From Pelosinus fermentans (lineage in GTDB: Bacteria > Bacillota > Negativicutes > DSM-13327), in contig DJJR01000080.1 in the NCBI GenBank assembly GCA_002434245.1, positions 15,132-79,131 on the forward strand: a stretch of 64,000 nt of DNA, in the 5' to 3' direction. The notes beneath the pieces are model-generated. The model had not been told where the DNA came from. It saw only the letters and a program-made list of their open reading frames with translations, and searched no databases. The position numbers and the translations under genes are program-made. Positions 35,698 through 43,953 of the stretch are shown here, piece by piece; within the stretch, counting starts at the first letter, position 1, and each line of letters begins with the position of its first letter.

Positions 35698-37965
35698 CTA
35701 AAAATGCATGGTCGCCGACAGCTTAACGGTGCGGGGACCGCCTAATGTGGCGAAGCCTTCCATGCTGAAAGCACCTGCCCAGTATTGTTTGTCAAACAGG
35801 TTTTCCACACTAAGCCGGTAGGTAACCGGGACGTTCTTGATCTCGGTTGTGTAGCGCGCGCCGATGTCATAGCGCACCCAGCTCGGTATTTTGATGGTGT
35901 TGGCATTGTTAATATATTGAGAATCCGTATATACTGCCCGCAGTGAAAGCGTTAAATCATGATTCCACGGCGTGTCCCACTCGACGCCGGCATTCATCGT
36001 CCATTTGGGTACGCCAAAGGGGGTGTTGCCTTTCGTTGCGGTCGCGGTTGCATTGTTTATTTCAGCCTTAAGATAGCTGATGCCGCCCAACAAGCGCAGG
36101 TTCTTGCCTATTTCGCCAAAAGTGCTCCATTCAACGCCGCGGCTTTCCTGTTCGCCGTCATAGGTCTGGGTTTTTTCATTTAGGCTATTTGTGACAACCA
36201 TTGTGTTGGGCCGGTTAATTTGAAATAAAGACAGCGTATTCGCGAATTTCCCTCTATCCCATTTGATGCCAATTTCTTTTTGTTTACTGGTATACGGCGC
36301 CATTAACTGACCGGAGTTGGTATAGCCCAAGGTGGCTCCGACCTCCGCTCCAGGGGAAAGTGCTTCAATGTAGTTGCCATAAAGCGCAACCGAGTTGCCC
36401 CAGGGTTTGACTACAAAACCGACTAGAGGCAGCGTTTTATCCGCATCATGCTGTGCAGTCTGGGTGCCAGTGATGGCGTTAAAATTTTTCGTTTTCACAC
36501 TGTGCCGGCTTGCCCCTAACGTTAACTGCACTTTTTCCTCGTTGAAGGAAAGTGTGTCAGCCAAAAGATAACTGGACAGCTTCGTGGTAGATGTCTTGCC
36601 GCCCTTGCCCTTCCAGGCCACACTATTAAAATAGTCGGCAAATGAGAACGAGTCATCATAAATACTGATGGGGAAACCGCTCATGTAAGGAGTAGCGACA
36701 TAACGGTTGAACGTGCTGGAATACTCATTATCGAGAAAGCTGGAGCTTAAGACCAATTGATGCTTGACCGAACCAGTCTGGTACGTGCCGCGCAGTCCCA
36801 GTTCGGCTGAAGTGGCGTCATTCCAGAAGTTTTGTTTAAAAAGATTGCGGGGATAAGCCGTTCCGTCGGCTTGGACAAGTAAAATATGATTGCCGTTGAT
36901 GAAGCCGGTAGCCCTGGAAGCGGCTTTGCCGAAGCCGGCGTAGGCGGTTAGGTTTTCCTGAATGTCATATTCACCTTTAAACAGAATCCCGTTATTCCGG
37001 GCGGCGCCCGAGGTGCCTTTAAACAGATTGGTTGAGCCATGAGGCGCTTTAATAGTATTGCTTTGCAGCTGATACATGGAAATGAGGCCGTTTTCATAAT
37101 TCTCCTGGGAACCGTAAGCATCCAGAGACAGCCGCCAGCGGTCGTGGCGGTAATCCACGCCCAGGGAGCCCAGCAGTCGTTCCTTCGACTGGCCGTCAGT
37201 TTCGGTGTCACCATCCGCGTACAGACCATTGAAACGAATGCCCCATTCTTTGTTTTTTCCGAAGCGCCGGCCAATATCAAGATGCCCTCCAAAGTGGGAC
37301 GAAGAGGTATAACTTGTCGTAAAACTGGTTACGTCCTCTTCACCGGCCCGCTTGGGCACCAGGTTGATCGATCCGCCCACCGAGGCATTCACGCCGCCGT
37401 AGAGCAGGGAACTGGGCCCCTTGAGCACTTCTACCCGTTCGAGAAATTCAACAGGAACACGATAGTATGGCGCCAAACCTTGCATGCCGTTAAAATAAAG
37501 ATGTTCCATCGCAACGTCCAGGCCGCGAATCTTGTAATATTCAGCGGCTTGCCCGGTAGGGGTAGTGAAGCGGACGGATGGATCGTTGATGAGTACATCG
37601 TACAGCGTATTGGCCTGCTGATCTTCCATGATCTGGGACGTATAGCTGGTGACATGAAAAGGCGCATCCATAAAATCTCTGTTACCCAGTACGCCGAGAT
37701 TGGCGCCGCGGGCCACCTGTCCACCAGCGTAGGCCGGGGGAAAAGCTGCACGGCTGGCAGTCACTTCAACTCCTTCCAGGATGAATTCCCCCTGACCGAC
37801 AGTCGCTTTAGCGGAAGAAACTGGTTGAGTATCGGCCTGGCTGGCAGCAGTAACTATTTCTGCCGTATCCTCAGCATAGACAATTGCCGACGTATTCCAG
37901 AGCAGGCTGCTGCCGACCAAGACGTAAAGCAGGCGGTTTTTGGCAGGGAACAATGTTTTCTTCAT
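35698..37965 (-). CDS. TonB-dependent outer-membrane siderophore receptor
   Basis: 755-residue outer-membrane gated channel. A signal peptide (MKKTLFPAKNRLLYVLVGSS ... VYA) is followed by a plug domain with DVLINDPSVRFTTPTGQAAEYYKIRG and VEVLKGPSSLLYGGVNASVGGSINLVPKR, then a ~22-strand barrel ending in an aromatic Phe (KLSATMHF). FhuE/FpvA-type receptors are the closest kind I recognise; the ligand is unknown. AAAGGAG precedes the ATG at 37965; the upstream in-frame ATG lacks one. Its presence shows a diderm cell envelope. The regulatory region upstream holds a Fur palindrome and three tandem repeats. Confidence 0.93.
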   Translation of the reverse strand: MKKTLFPAKNRLLYVLVGSSLLWNTSAIVYAEDTAEIVTAASQADTQPVSSAKATVGQGEFILEGVEVTASRAAFPPAYAGGQVARGANLGVLGNRDFMDAPFHVTSYTSQIMEDQQANTLYDVLINDPSVRFTTPTGQAAEYYKIRGLDVAMEHLYFNGMQGLAPYYRVPVEFLERVEVLKGPSSLLYGGVNASVGGSINLVPKRAGEEDVTSFTTSYTSSSHFGGHLDIGRRFGKNKEWGIRFNGLYADGDTETDGQSKERLLGSLGVDYRHDRWRLSLDAYGSQENYENGLISMYQLQSNTIKAPHGSTNLFKGTSGAARNNGILFKGEYDIQENLTAYAGFGKAASRATGFINGNHILLVQADGTAYPRNLFKQNFWNDATSAELGLRGTYQTGSVKHQLVLSSSFLDNEYSSTFNRYVATPYMSGFPISIYDDSFSFADYFNSVAWKGKGGKTSTTKLSSYLLADTLSFNEEKVQLTLGASRHSVKTKNFNAITGTQTAQHDADKTLPLVGFVVKPWGNSVALYGNYIEALSPGAEVGATLGYTNSGQLMAPYTSKQKEIGIKWDRGKFANTLSLFQINRPNTMVVTNSLNEKTQTYDGEQESRGVEWSTFGEIGKNLRLLGGISYLKAEINNATATATKGNTPFGVPKWTMNAGVEWDTPWNHDLTLSLRAVYTDSQYINNANTIKIPSWVRYDIGARYTTEIKNVPVTYRLSVENLFDKQYWAGAFSMEGFATLGGPRTVKLSATMHF

Positions 37966-38076
37966 TGGTATCAACTCCTTTACTGGTGCAATGCATTGCC
38001 ACATAGCTGCTTTCAGCCACAAGACCGTAAGTCATTGAGCTTCAAGGCCCTGCGCAAAACTAGTACTTATAGAATA

Positions 38077-38184
38077 CCAAGTAAAAAAGTTTGAGTAAAT
38101 GGACATAGTTCCAAAGAAAAAAGTGGCGTAAATCAACATCATTCCAAGTAGAAAAGGTTGAATAAATGGACAGAATTCCAAAAC
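38077..38184. promoter_or_regulatory. Three tandem ~34-bp repeats, candidate AraC-regulator operators
   Basis: Units begin CCAA at 38077, 38111 and 38144 with a partial start at 38178. Units 1 and 3 share CCAAGTA, AAAAG, TTGA, TAAATGGACA and a final TTCC; unit 2 is degenerate. The period of 33-34 bases is about three helical turns, fitting direct-repeat binding by an AraC-type activator. They lie just upstream of the TonB receptor gene. Confidence 0.6.
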
Positions 38185-38277
38185 ATCCTATTTTTATTCT
38201 TGAAAATACGAATGATTTTCCCTTGAATATCATGACAGAACAGTTTGGCGAAAGGTTTGACATCCAATAGTAAAATT

Positions 38278-38312
38278 ATTATAATAATGATAATCAATAT
38301 CATTATTATAAT
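38278..38312. promoter_or_regulatory. Fur-type iron box between receptor and regulator genes
   Basis: Perfect 15-base arms ATTATAATAATGATA and TATCATTATTATAAT flank ATCAA. The core AATGATAATCAATATCATT closely follows the Fur consensus of interleaved GATAAT units. It is positioned to repress the AraC gene and possibly the receptor operon under iron repletion. Confidence 0.8.
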
Positions 38313-38423
38313 GCAACTTATATTTTTAATAAAGCAGTATCTGTTATTTTATCGCCTATGACAATGATTTATAAGCGCATGAAGCCGGGAGCTTTCTGCA
38401 CAGGTGAGTGGGGAGGACCGAAA

Positions 38424-39254
38424 ATGCACGTGGATATCAATCAACTGGCGGGAAACTTTTCCCGAACCGAATTCCAAATCATTGATGTGATCAGAGCGAA
38501 CGTGCCGCCGGGGAAAAAATGTTTTGGTGTCTTCACTCCGCCGTTCTCGGGTCTCATTTTTCCCATAAAAGGACGGGCGAGGATGTCTTTTGACGGTGTG
38601 CCTTACGAAATGGAGCCGGGGAAAATTTTTCACGGCGGTCCCAATATCCCTCTGGACAAAGAAGTGGTGGGGTGCACTGAGTGGGATTATATGATCATCC
38701 ATTATCAAGTTGACGACAATGCCAAAATCGAGTTTCCCCAGGCATTTTCCCATTATCAGATTAATTCGGGTTACAGCACCCGCATCAATGATTTGCTGCA
38801 CCGTCTGTATAACGTCTGCATCACGCCGGGCAATTTGTCCGCCCTGCAGGCCAAATTGCTGTTTTTCAGTATTCTGGATGAAAGTTTGACCTGCGCTGAC
38901 AGTCGTCACAGCGAATGGGGCCGGGAACTGGTGGAGCAGGCCGTAGAATATATGAAGACTCACTACATGGAACCACTTACAGTAGCCAAATTGGCTGGCC
39001 AGTATGGCTTAAACAGCAAACAGTTCTCCTATCTGTTTCAAAAGCATACCGGTATGGCACCCCTTGAATATTTGATCGAACACCGATTGCGGCGCGCCCG
39101 GGAACTATTGTGCACCACAGCTCGCTCAATATCGGAGATTTCCTCTTGCATAGGTTACTCTGACCCCTATTATTTCAGTAAGTTATTTAAAAAACGTACA
39201 GGCTTTTGCCCTACTTCACTGCGCGGAAATTTCACCTCGCGTAAGGCACTCTGA
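38424..39254 (+). CDS. AraC-family regulator divergent from the TonB/nif-like operon
   Basis: Likely activator of the metallophore-uptake operon. The N-terminal ~150 residues form a cupin-like sensor (FGVFTPPFSGLIFPIKGRARMSF). The C-terminal ~100 residues have two AraC HTHs: VAKLAGQYGLNSKQFSYLFQKHTGM and ISEISSCIGYSDPYYFSKLFKKRTG. The ATG at 38424 has GGGAGG 7 bases upstream; an ATG at 38358 adds 22 residues but lacks a ribosome site. A Fur box lies ~110 bases upstream, as in PchR/Btr-like regulators that sense their siderophore. Confidence 0.88.
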   Translation: MHVDINQLAGNFSRTEFQIIDVIRANVPPGKKCFGVFTPPFSGLIFPIKGRARMSFDGVPYEMEPGKIFHGGPNIPLDKEVVGCTEWDYMIIHYQVDDNAKIEFPQAFSHYQINSGYSTRINDLLHRLYNVCITPGNLSALQAKLLFFSILDESLTCADSRHSEWGRELVEQAVEYMKTHYMEPLTVAKLAGQYGLNSKQFSYLFQKHTGMAPLEYLIEHRLRRARELLCTTARSISEISSCIGYSDPYYFSKLFKKRTGFCPTSLRGNFTSRKAL

Positions 39255-39405
39255 CTCCAATTTCAATCAATTACTTAACTTTTCCATCAGTAAATTACGG
39301 TAAGCAACATTAGCTGTTTCACCGATTACACACCAGTATCGCCGTCTATCCAGCAGCTCAAATACGAATTTATTTCCAGTTTATTGTTTAAATGTTAAAG
39401 AAAAG

Positions 39406-39431
39406 CGACTCACGTTTATAAACATGAGTCG
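39406..39431. terminator. Hairpin in the 267-base gap after the AraC gene
   Basis: CGACTCA (39406-39412) pairs with TGAGTCG (39425-39431) around a self-complementary loop. No T run follows. The rest of the 39255-39521 gap shows no gene. Confidence 0.5.
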
Positions 39432-39521
39432 ACACTATACTAAATATAAGAAAAAACCCTGCTCTGATTAATTCTACTGCTGAAAGAAAACCAGTAATGA
39501 CCTCTGCCCTTACTGTTATTT

Positions 39522-40304
39522 TTACTCACCAACTGCAACGCCTTGCTTCCAGCTGCTAAAGGATTTTTCAATCAGCTTTAGGGCATAGTTTATTCCCAAT
39601 CCCATAATGGCTAACCCCACAATGCCTGCATACATATCAGGGATATTAAATGTTTCCTGGGAATATAAGATTAGATATCCCAATCCAGAGGTAGCACCGA
39701 TCATTTCTGCTGCAACAAGGGACATGACGCAGTAAGATCCTCCTAAGCGAATCCCTGTGAAAATATCGGGAGCTGCCGCAGGTAATATAACCCGTAAGAA
39801 AATAAATTTTTGTGATGCTCCCATGGATTTAGCCGATTGTACCAGTAATGTATCCACATTTTTGACCCCATTAATGGTATTTAATAAAATAGGCCACAGA
39901 GAAGCCCAAAAAATAATAATGGTCTTGGAAAGCTCGCCCACTCCAAATAAAAGAATAAACACAGGAAAAAGTGCAAACGCCGACATTTGCCTAAAAGACT
40001 GAAACAAAGCATCTAAATAGCCTTCAATCTTTTTGAAATAGCCAATAAATAACCCGAAAATCATACCAAAAGAAACAGCAACCGCCATGCCCACCAAAGC
40101 TCTTTGGAGACTGATTAATAGATGCTTAATCAGATCCCCGCTTTTTAGCAGGGCTATTAGTGCAGATACGACTGCCGATGGCGGACTTAAATAGGTAGAA
40201 TTGACCCAACCTGCCCGAGGCGCCAGTTCCCATAATGCAATAAATAAGATTAGGCCAATCGTCTTTTCCAAAGAACCGGTAAAGAAATTAGCCAATTTTC
40301 TCAT
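39522..40304 (-). CDS. NMT1/SsuC-type ABC transporter permease
   Basis: 260-residue inner-membrane permease of the nitrate/sulfonate/taurine/pyrimidine-precursor family, with six helices. The EAA coupling loop is VQSAKSMGASQKFIFLRVILPAAAPDIFTGIRLG; RAGWVNSTYLSPPSAVVSAL near residue 30 is a typical periplasmic loop. The ATG at 40304 follows AGGTGG; a GTG at 40313 lies within that site. It overlaps the 3' end of the ATPase gene, and the three transporter genes form one operon. Confidence 0.9.
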   Translation of the reverse strand: MRKLANFFTGSLEKTIGLILFIALWELAPRAGWVNSTYLSPPSAVVSALIALLKSGDLIKHLLISLQRALVGMAVAVSFGMIFGLFIGYFKKIEGYLDALFQSFRQMSAFALFPVFILLFGVGELSKTIIIFWASLWPILLNTINGVKNVDTLLVQSAKSMGASQKFIFLRVILPAAAPDIFTGIRLGGSYCVMSLVAAEMIGATSGLGYLILYSQETFNIPDMYAGIVGLAIMGLGINYALKLIEKSFSSWKQGVAVGE

Positions 40305-41196
40305 TGTGTCCACCTATCCTTTTCTGAATCATGTCCTTAAATTTTTGTTGCAGTGAAAGAATAGGCTGAACCATTATCCTTCCCTGATCGTTTTCTATAC
40401 TTTCTTGCAATCCTTGGGCTTTCGTAACTTCATTTTTAATCAGACTCCAGGCATATTGTCTAATTTGAGCAAACTCAGATGAATTGCGAATCTCTTCTGA
40501 GCGAGGCCTCGGCAAGGAAACATCAATAATTTCTTTTACTTTGCCTGGTCTTGCTGTCATTACGGCTACACGATCAGAGAGCAAAATTGCCTCATCAATG
40601 CTATGGGTAATGAAGACAATGGTTTTCTTATCGGCTTCCCAAATTCGAATTAGCTCCAGCTGCAGGGTTTCTCTTGTTTGAGCATCTAAGGCAGCAAAGG
40701 GTTCGTCCATCAGCATGATATCCGGTTGATAAGCCAGTACACGGGCAATGGCGACTCTTTGCTTCATTCCTCCTGACAGTTGATGAGGGTAACGATTGGC
40801 AAAAGCTGTCAAGCCAACCATTGCTAAGTAATACCTGGCAATTTCCTCCCGTTCCTTTTTCTCTAATCCACGAATTTGCAGTCCGATCTCCACATTTTCC
40901 AGAACTGTACGCCAGGGAAAAAGTGCATATCCCTGAAAGACCATGCCACGGTCAAAACTTCTATCACTTACGAGCTTACCATCAATCAATATTTGTCCGC
41001 CATCTTGTTTATCCAACCCGGCTAGCATGTTTAGAAAGGTAGATTTACCGCAGCCACTGGGTCCTAGTATAGAAAGAAACTCTCCCTCACGGACCTGCAA
41101 GTTAAAATCATCCAAGACCGTTAATTTTGTCTTTTTTCCAAAATCATTGTTCACTTGGAATTGGCGATGAATCTTGCTAGCTTGTATTTTACTCAT
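40288..41196 (-). CDS. NMT1/SsuB-type ABC transporter ATPase
   Basis: 302-residue ATPase. It has Walker A GPSGCGKST, VFQGYALFPWRTVLENVEIGL, signature LSGGMKQR, Walker B IMLMDEPFAALD and switch His in FITHSIDEA. A C-terminal extension of ~45 residues after the core ends RIGGHNEKIG and overlaps the permease start. AAAGGTGAG lies upstream of the ATG. It energises the adjacent permease for a substrate delivered by the 41225 lipoprotein. Confidence 0.92.
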   Translation of the reverse strand: MSKIQASKIHRQFQVNNDFGKKTKLTVLDDFNLQVREGEFLSILGPSGCGKSTFLNMLAGLDKQDGGQILIDGKLVSDRSFDRGMVFQGYALFPWRTVLENVEIGLQIRGLEKKEREEIARYYLAMVGLTAFANRYPHQLSGGMKQRVAIARVLAYQPDIMLMDEPFAALDAQTRETLQLELIRIWEADKKTIVFITHSIDEAILLSDRVAVMTARPGKVKEIIDVSLPRPRSEEIRNSSEFAQIRQYAWSLIKNEVTKAQGLQESIENDQGRIMVQPILSLQQKFKDMIQKRIGGHNEKIG

Positions 41197-41224
41197 GGTA
41201 GACTTCTCACCTTTCTACTGTAAT

Positions 41225-42226
41225 TTATTTTTTATAGTTAGGATTGTACTCATTGGTATAAATTTGTTCCAGTTTCACCTGACCTGGTGCCAGCTTATTG
41301 ACTTCAACCAGTCTGTCAATCCAATATTGCACTCCTGCTTCCGGTACCAGCTGATCTTCTGAAAAATTATAAAGTTCCACTTGATCCGCTTTCATATTAA
41401 AGCGCTTAGCCATAATATCTTTTGCTTCCTGAGGATGTGCATTACTCCATTTAGCCGTTTTAATCAGAATTTCCGTTAATTCTTTTACTGCTTCGGGATG
41501 TTCTTTCAGGAATTTACCGTTCACAGAATAAGGGCACATACCGCTGAGACCTTGGTCAATATCATAATCGCTGAATAGCATTTTAAATTTAGGATCATTG
41601 CTGGCACGTCCTGAAGCAGGCGGATGAATAATGGCAATATCCGTGTGTCCTTCTGCCAATGCCATTTCATGCTGGTCATCTGGTGCTGTCTTGAAATTAA
41701 TACTGCTGGGATCGCCGCCATTTTCCTGCAGATATTTTTTCGTTACATATTCGGCGCAGGCCCCAAAACTATTAAGACCAATGGTTTTACCGCTAAAGTC
41801 TTTGATTGATTTAATATCAGAGTCCGCACGGACAAAGTATTTCATATGAGGCCACTGTTTGGTGGAGCTGCTGCCAGAGGTAAAAATTTTAATGTCTGCA
41901 CCGCTGGCAATGGCCGCAATAACGACGGGGGTATGCCTGGTGGCAACATCAATTGAACCATTTACCAGTGAAGGGATTACTTGTCCAGCGCCCATTTTTC
42001 CTACAAACTTAGGCCGAACGTTAGCGTCTTTAAAATATCCTAATTCATCTGCTAAATAGATATAGTCAAAATAAACAAGTTCTGGATACTTGAATTCTAC
42101 CACCTCTTTGGCAGACTTTGCCACTGACGGCTGTGCCGTATTACTACTGCCGCAACCTGCTGCCACTGCTGCAATAAACATCATAGTAACTAGTAAAATA
42201 AGTGCTTTAACGTTTTTAACAATCAT
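41225..42226 (-). CDS. NMT1/SsuA-type substrate-binding lipoprotein
   Basis: 333-residue receptor of the ABC importer. The lipobox is AAVAAGC, then YPELVYFDYIYLADELGYFKDANVRPKFVG. FVRADSDIKSIKDFSGKTIGLNSFGACAEYVTKKYL and IIHPPASGRASNDPKF resemble aliphatic sulfonate, nitrate or thiamine-precursor receptors. It is the intact relative of the decayed gene at 16652-17406. AAGGA lies about 8 bases before the ATG. The mRNA leader carries a strong terminator hairpin directly before the gene. Confidence 0.9.
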   Translation of the reverse strand: MIVKNVKALILLVTMMFIAAVAAGCGSSNTAQPSVAKSAKEVVEFKYPELVYFDYIYLADELGYFKDANVRPKFVGKMGAGQVIPSLVNGSIDVATRHTPVVIAAIASGADIKIFTSGSSSTKQWPHMKYFVRADSDIKSIKDFSGKTIGLNSFGACAEYVTKKYLQENGGDPSSINFKTAPDDQHEMALAEGHTDIAIIHPPASGRASNDPKFKMLFSDYDIDQGLSGMCPYSVNGKFLKEHPEAVKELTEILIKTAKWSNAHPQEAKDIMAKRFNMKADQVELYNFSEDQLVPEAGVQYWIDRLVEVNKLAPGQVKLEQIYTNEYNPNYKK

Positions 42227-42254
42227 TTCCTCATTCCTTTCTTTTTCTAAGACA

Positions 42255-42440
42255 AATCAAAAAAGGCTAAAGAAGCGCACGGGTACGCATCTTTAGCCTT
42301 CATTTATTATGACCAGCTTAGAGTAAATCATCCTATGTTCATCAATTTATCGATTAGCCGTTTTTGACCCTGCTAATCAAAATTAATTATGATCTTAATC
42401 ATGCCATATGTTTATTATTATTGTCAAGCACAAAAAATAA
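42255..42440 (-). promoter_or_regulatory. Leader of the NMT1-type ABC operon with promoter and intrinsic terminator
   Basis: On the minus strand, TTGACA (42419-42424) has a weak -10, CATGAT, 18 bases later. The ~170-base leader can form GATTAGC/GCTAATC (42353-42379). It ends in a terminator: AAGGCTAAAGA pairs with TCTTTAGCCTT (around 42262-42300) and is followed by TTTTTT, about 30 bases before the ATG. This layout implies attenuation, perhaps by a riboswitch. I could not match it to a known class. Confidence 0.55.
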
Positions 42441-42471
42441 ATACTTTTTGCCATCTTTAAGCATAAGAATG

Positions 42472-43683
42472 CTAAAAGTAATCGGAAAAATAAAGAGTCT
42501 GCTGAGAAATCGCATCTTCCAGCATCTTAACGGTCTCCAAACTACAGGAAAGGCGGCCTATCTTATGAAGATAGCTGGGGCTTTTATAACTGAGCAGCAT
42601 GGTTGTCATGGTTTGGATATCGATCTGGGATTTGCTGCGCTCTCCTACCCGCGCTACCTCACCTTTTCCATTAGGATGAATACATATGGTAAAGGTTCCT
42701 TGATTCCACGGCAGGAGGGGATCATCAAGGGTAAACGTCCACACACGTTTCTCAGTATTAGGCTTAAAGGGATATTGCGTAATAAACTGCTCCAAATCTA
42801 CAATCCGAGCCATGAAATACGGGGAAATCGTTTCTTTGATATCCCCATCTTCCAGCAGAAAAGCTAACGGTTCATCCGTATAAATATTGCCTACAACCTT
42901 TGAAATCATAGAAAAGTGGGCGCTGATAAAGTTCCACAGTCCGCTGCGGGCTTCTTCATTAATGAATATCATATCTTTAATGTGAAACACTTCATCTGAA
43001 ATCCAATAAAGCACATATCCATCAGGCTGCCTGCTTTCATTGTAATAAATTGCGGCTGTCAGATCATCCGTATCCCACCGCCAATATTCATCCCAGGCTA
43101 ACTCGTTGCGCAGCATCGCTCCATGGCTTTGATAGGCAAAGCGCTCATAAACTGCCTTTAAGTCATTATTTTCAATATCAATGCGTTCAACCTCTCCGAA
43201 CACTTGTTTATTTTTTGGCAATTGATAATCCTTGACTTCAAATGTTATTTTATCTGAAATAATTTCCCACCCCTTGCGGCGGTAGTACGGGATCGAATAG
43301 GGATACAGGTAAGAAATCGACTGTTTCTTATCCCGCATATTTGCCAGTGCCTGGCGGAGCAGCTTGTGCATCAAGCCCTGATTGGAGTATTCGGGAAAAG
43401 TTCCAACCCCCGTAAGCCCTCCCATATCATAAATCGCATTGAAAATTCTCACTTGAAAAGGATAGACAGCCACCTGAGACACCAGTTTTTCTCCATCAAA
43501 CCATCCAAGAACATCCGCTTGTTCCAGCACCGGAGATTTAGCAAGGATTATATCTCTTTCTTTCCAGCCTATCCTGTGTAAATCATTATCAGTCACCTGA
43601 AAGACATACCGCAGCAGTTGGTTATATTGCTCTAAATGTTCTACGCCAACCTTTTTTATTTTCAATCTTTTTTCTCGACTCAT
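42472..43683 (-). CDS. Eis-like GNAT acetyltransferase
   Basis: 403-residue protein with tandem GNAT folds and an SCP2-like C-terminus. Acetyl-CoA-binding features are YDMGGLTGVGTFPEYSNQGLMHKLLRQAL (residues ~85-115) and the ISYLYPYSIPYYRRKGWE segment characteristic of Eis proteins. The free C-terminal group is a Phe (YFSDYF), as often required in Eis-type active sites. Family members acetylate aminoglycosides or other amines; the native substrate is unknown. AAGGCGGG precedes the ATG. It is monocistronic. Confidence 0.85.
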   Translation of the reverse strand: MSREKRLKIKKVGVEHLEQYNQLLRYVFQVTDNDLHRIGWKERDIILAKSPVLEQADVLGWFDGEKLVSQVAVYPFQVRIFNAIYDMGGLTGVGTFPEYSNQGLMHKLLRQALANMRDKKQSISYLYPYSIPYYRRKGWEIISDKITFEVKDYQLPKNKQVFGEVERIDIENNDLKAVYERFAYQSHGAMLRNELAWDEYWRWDTDDLTAAIYYNESRQPDGYVLYWISDEVFHIKDMIFINEEARSGLWNFISAHFSMISKVVGNIYTDEPLAFLLEDGDIKETISPYFMARIVDLEQFITQYPFKPNTEKRVWTFTLDDPLLPWNQGTFTICIHPNGKGEVARVGERSKSQIDIQTMTTMLLSYKSPSYLHKIGRLSCSLETVKMLEDAISQQTLYFSDYF

Positions 43684-43894
43684 AAGAACCCGCCTTCACT
43701 GCATTAAACTTTGGAATTTTTTCTCATTTTAAACCCTAGCCGGTTTTAAGTCATTGTATCGAGTCACACCTCGTCATCTTCAAAAATCTTTTTTTGAAAC
43801 CGATTATTTATAGAATATCCCTAAAGCGATTTTGCCATTCTATCCTACCGCATTTTTTGTATTCGCCAATACGCTGCTGATCTGACTCAGCAGC

Positions 43895-43928
43895 AAGGGG
43901 ACTCTCGTAAAAATACGAGAGTCCCCTT
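43895..43928. terminator. Strong bidirectional terminator
   Basis: Fifteen-base perfect arms AAGGGGACTCTCGTA (43895-43909) and TACGAGAGTCCCCTT (43914-43928) with a four-base loop, then ATTTTG. The surrounding 43684-43950 gap has no recognisable gene. Confidence 0.85.
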
Positions 43929-43953
43929 ATTTTGTCCTGATGCTATATTAATT

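Noticed and set aside
37039..38094. Plus-strand open frame (351 codons) opposite the TonB receptor N-terminus
   Set aside because: Antisense shadow; the receptor signal peptide, plug and barrel are all on the minus strand.
38085..38184. CRISPR-like array at the tandem repeats upstream of the TonB receptor
   Set aside because: The units are contiguous and imperfect with no distinct spacers; they fit regulator binding sites better.
38349..38963. Minus-strand open frame opposite the AraC gene
   Set aside because: The plus-strand protein has two clear AraC HTH motifs; the opposite frame has no family features.
42301..42420. Guanidine-I (ykkC), SAM or TPP riboswitch upstream of the NMT1-type operon
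   Set aside because: None of the conserved core sequences I know for these classes was found; only the expression platform is convincing.
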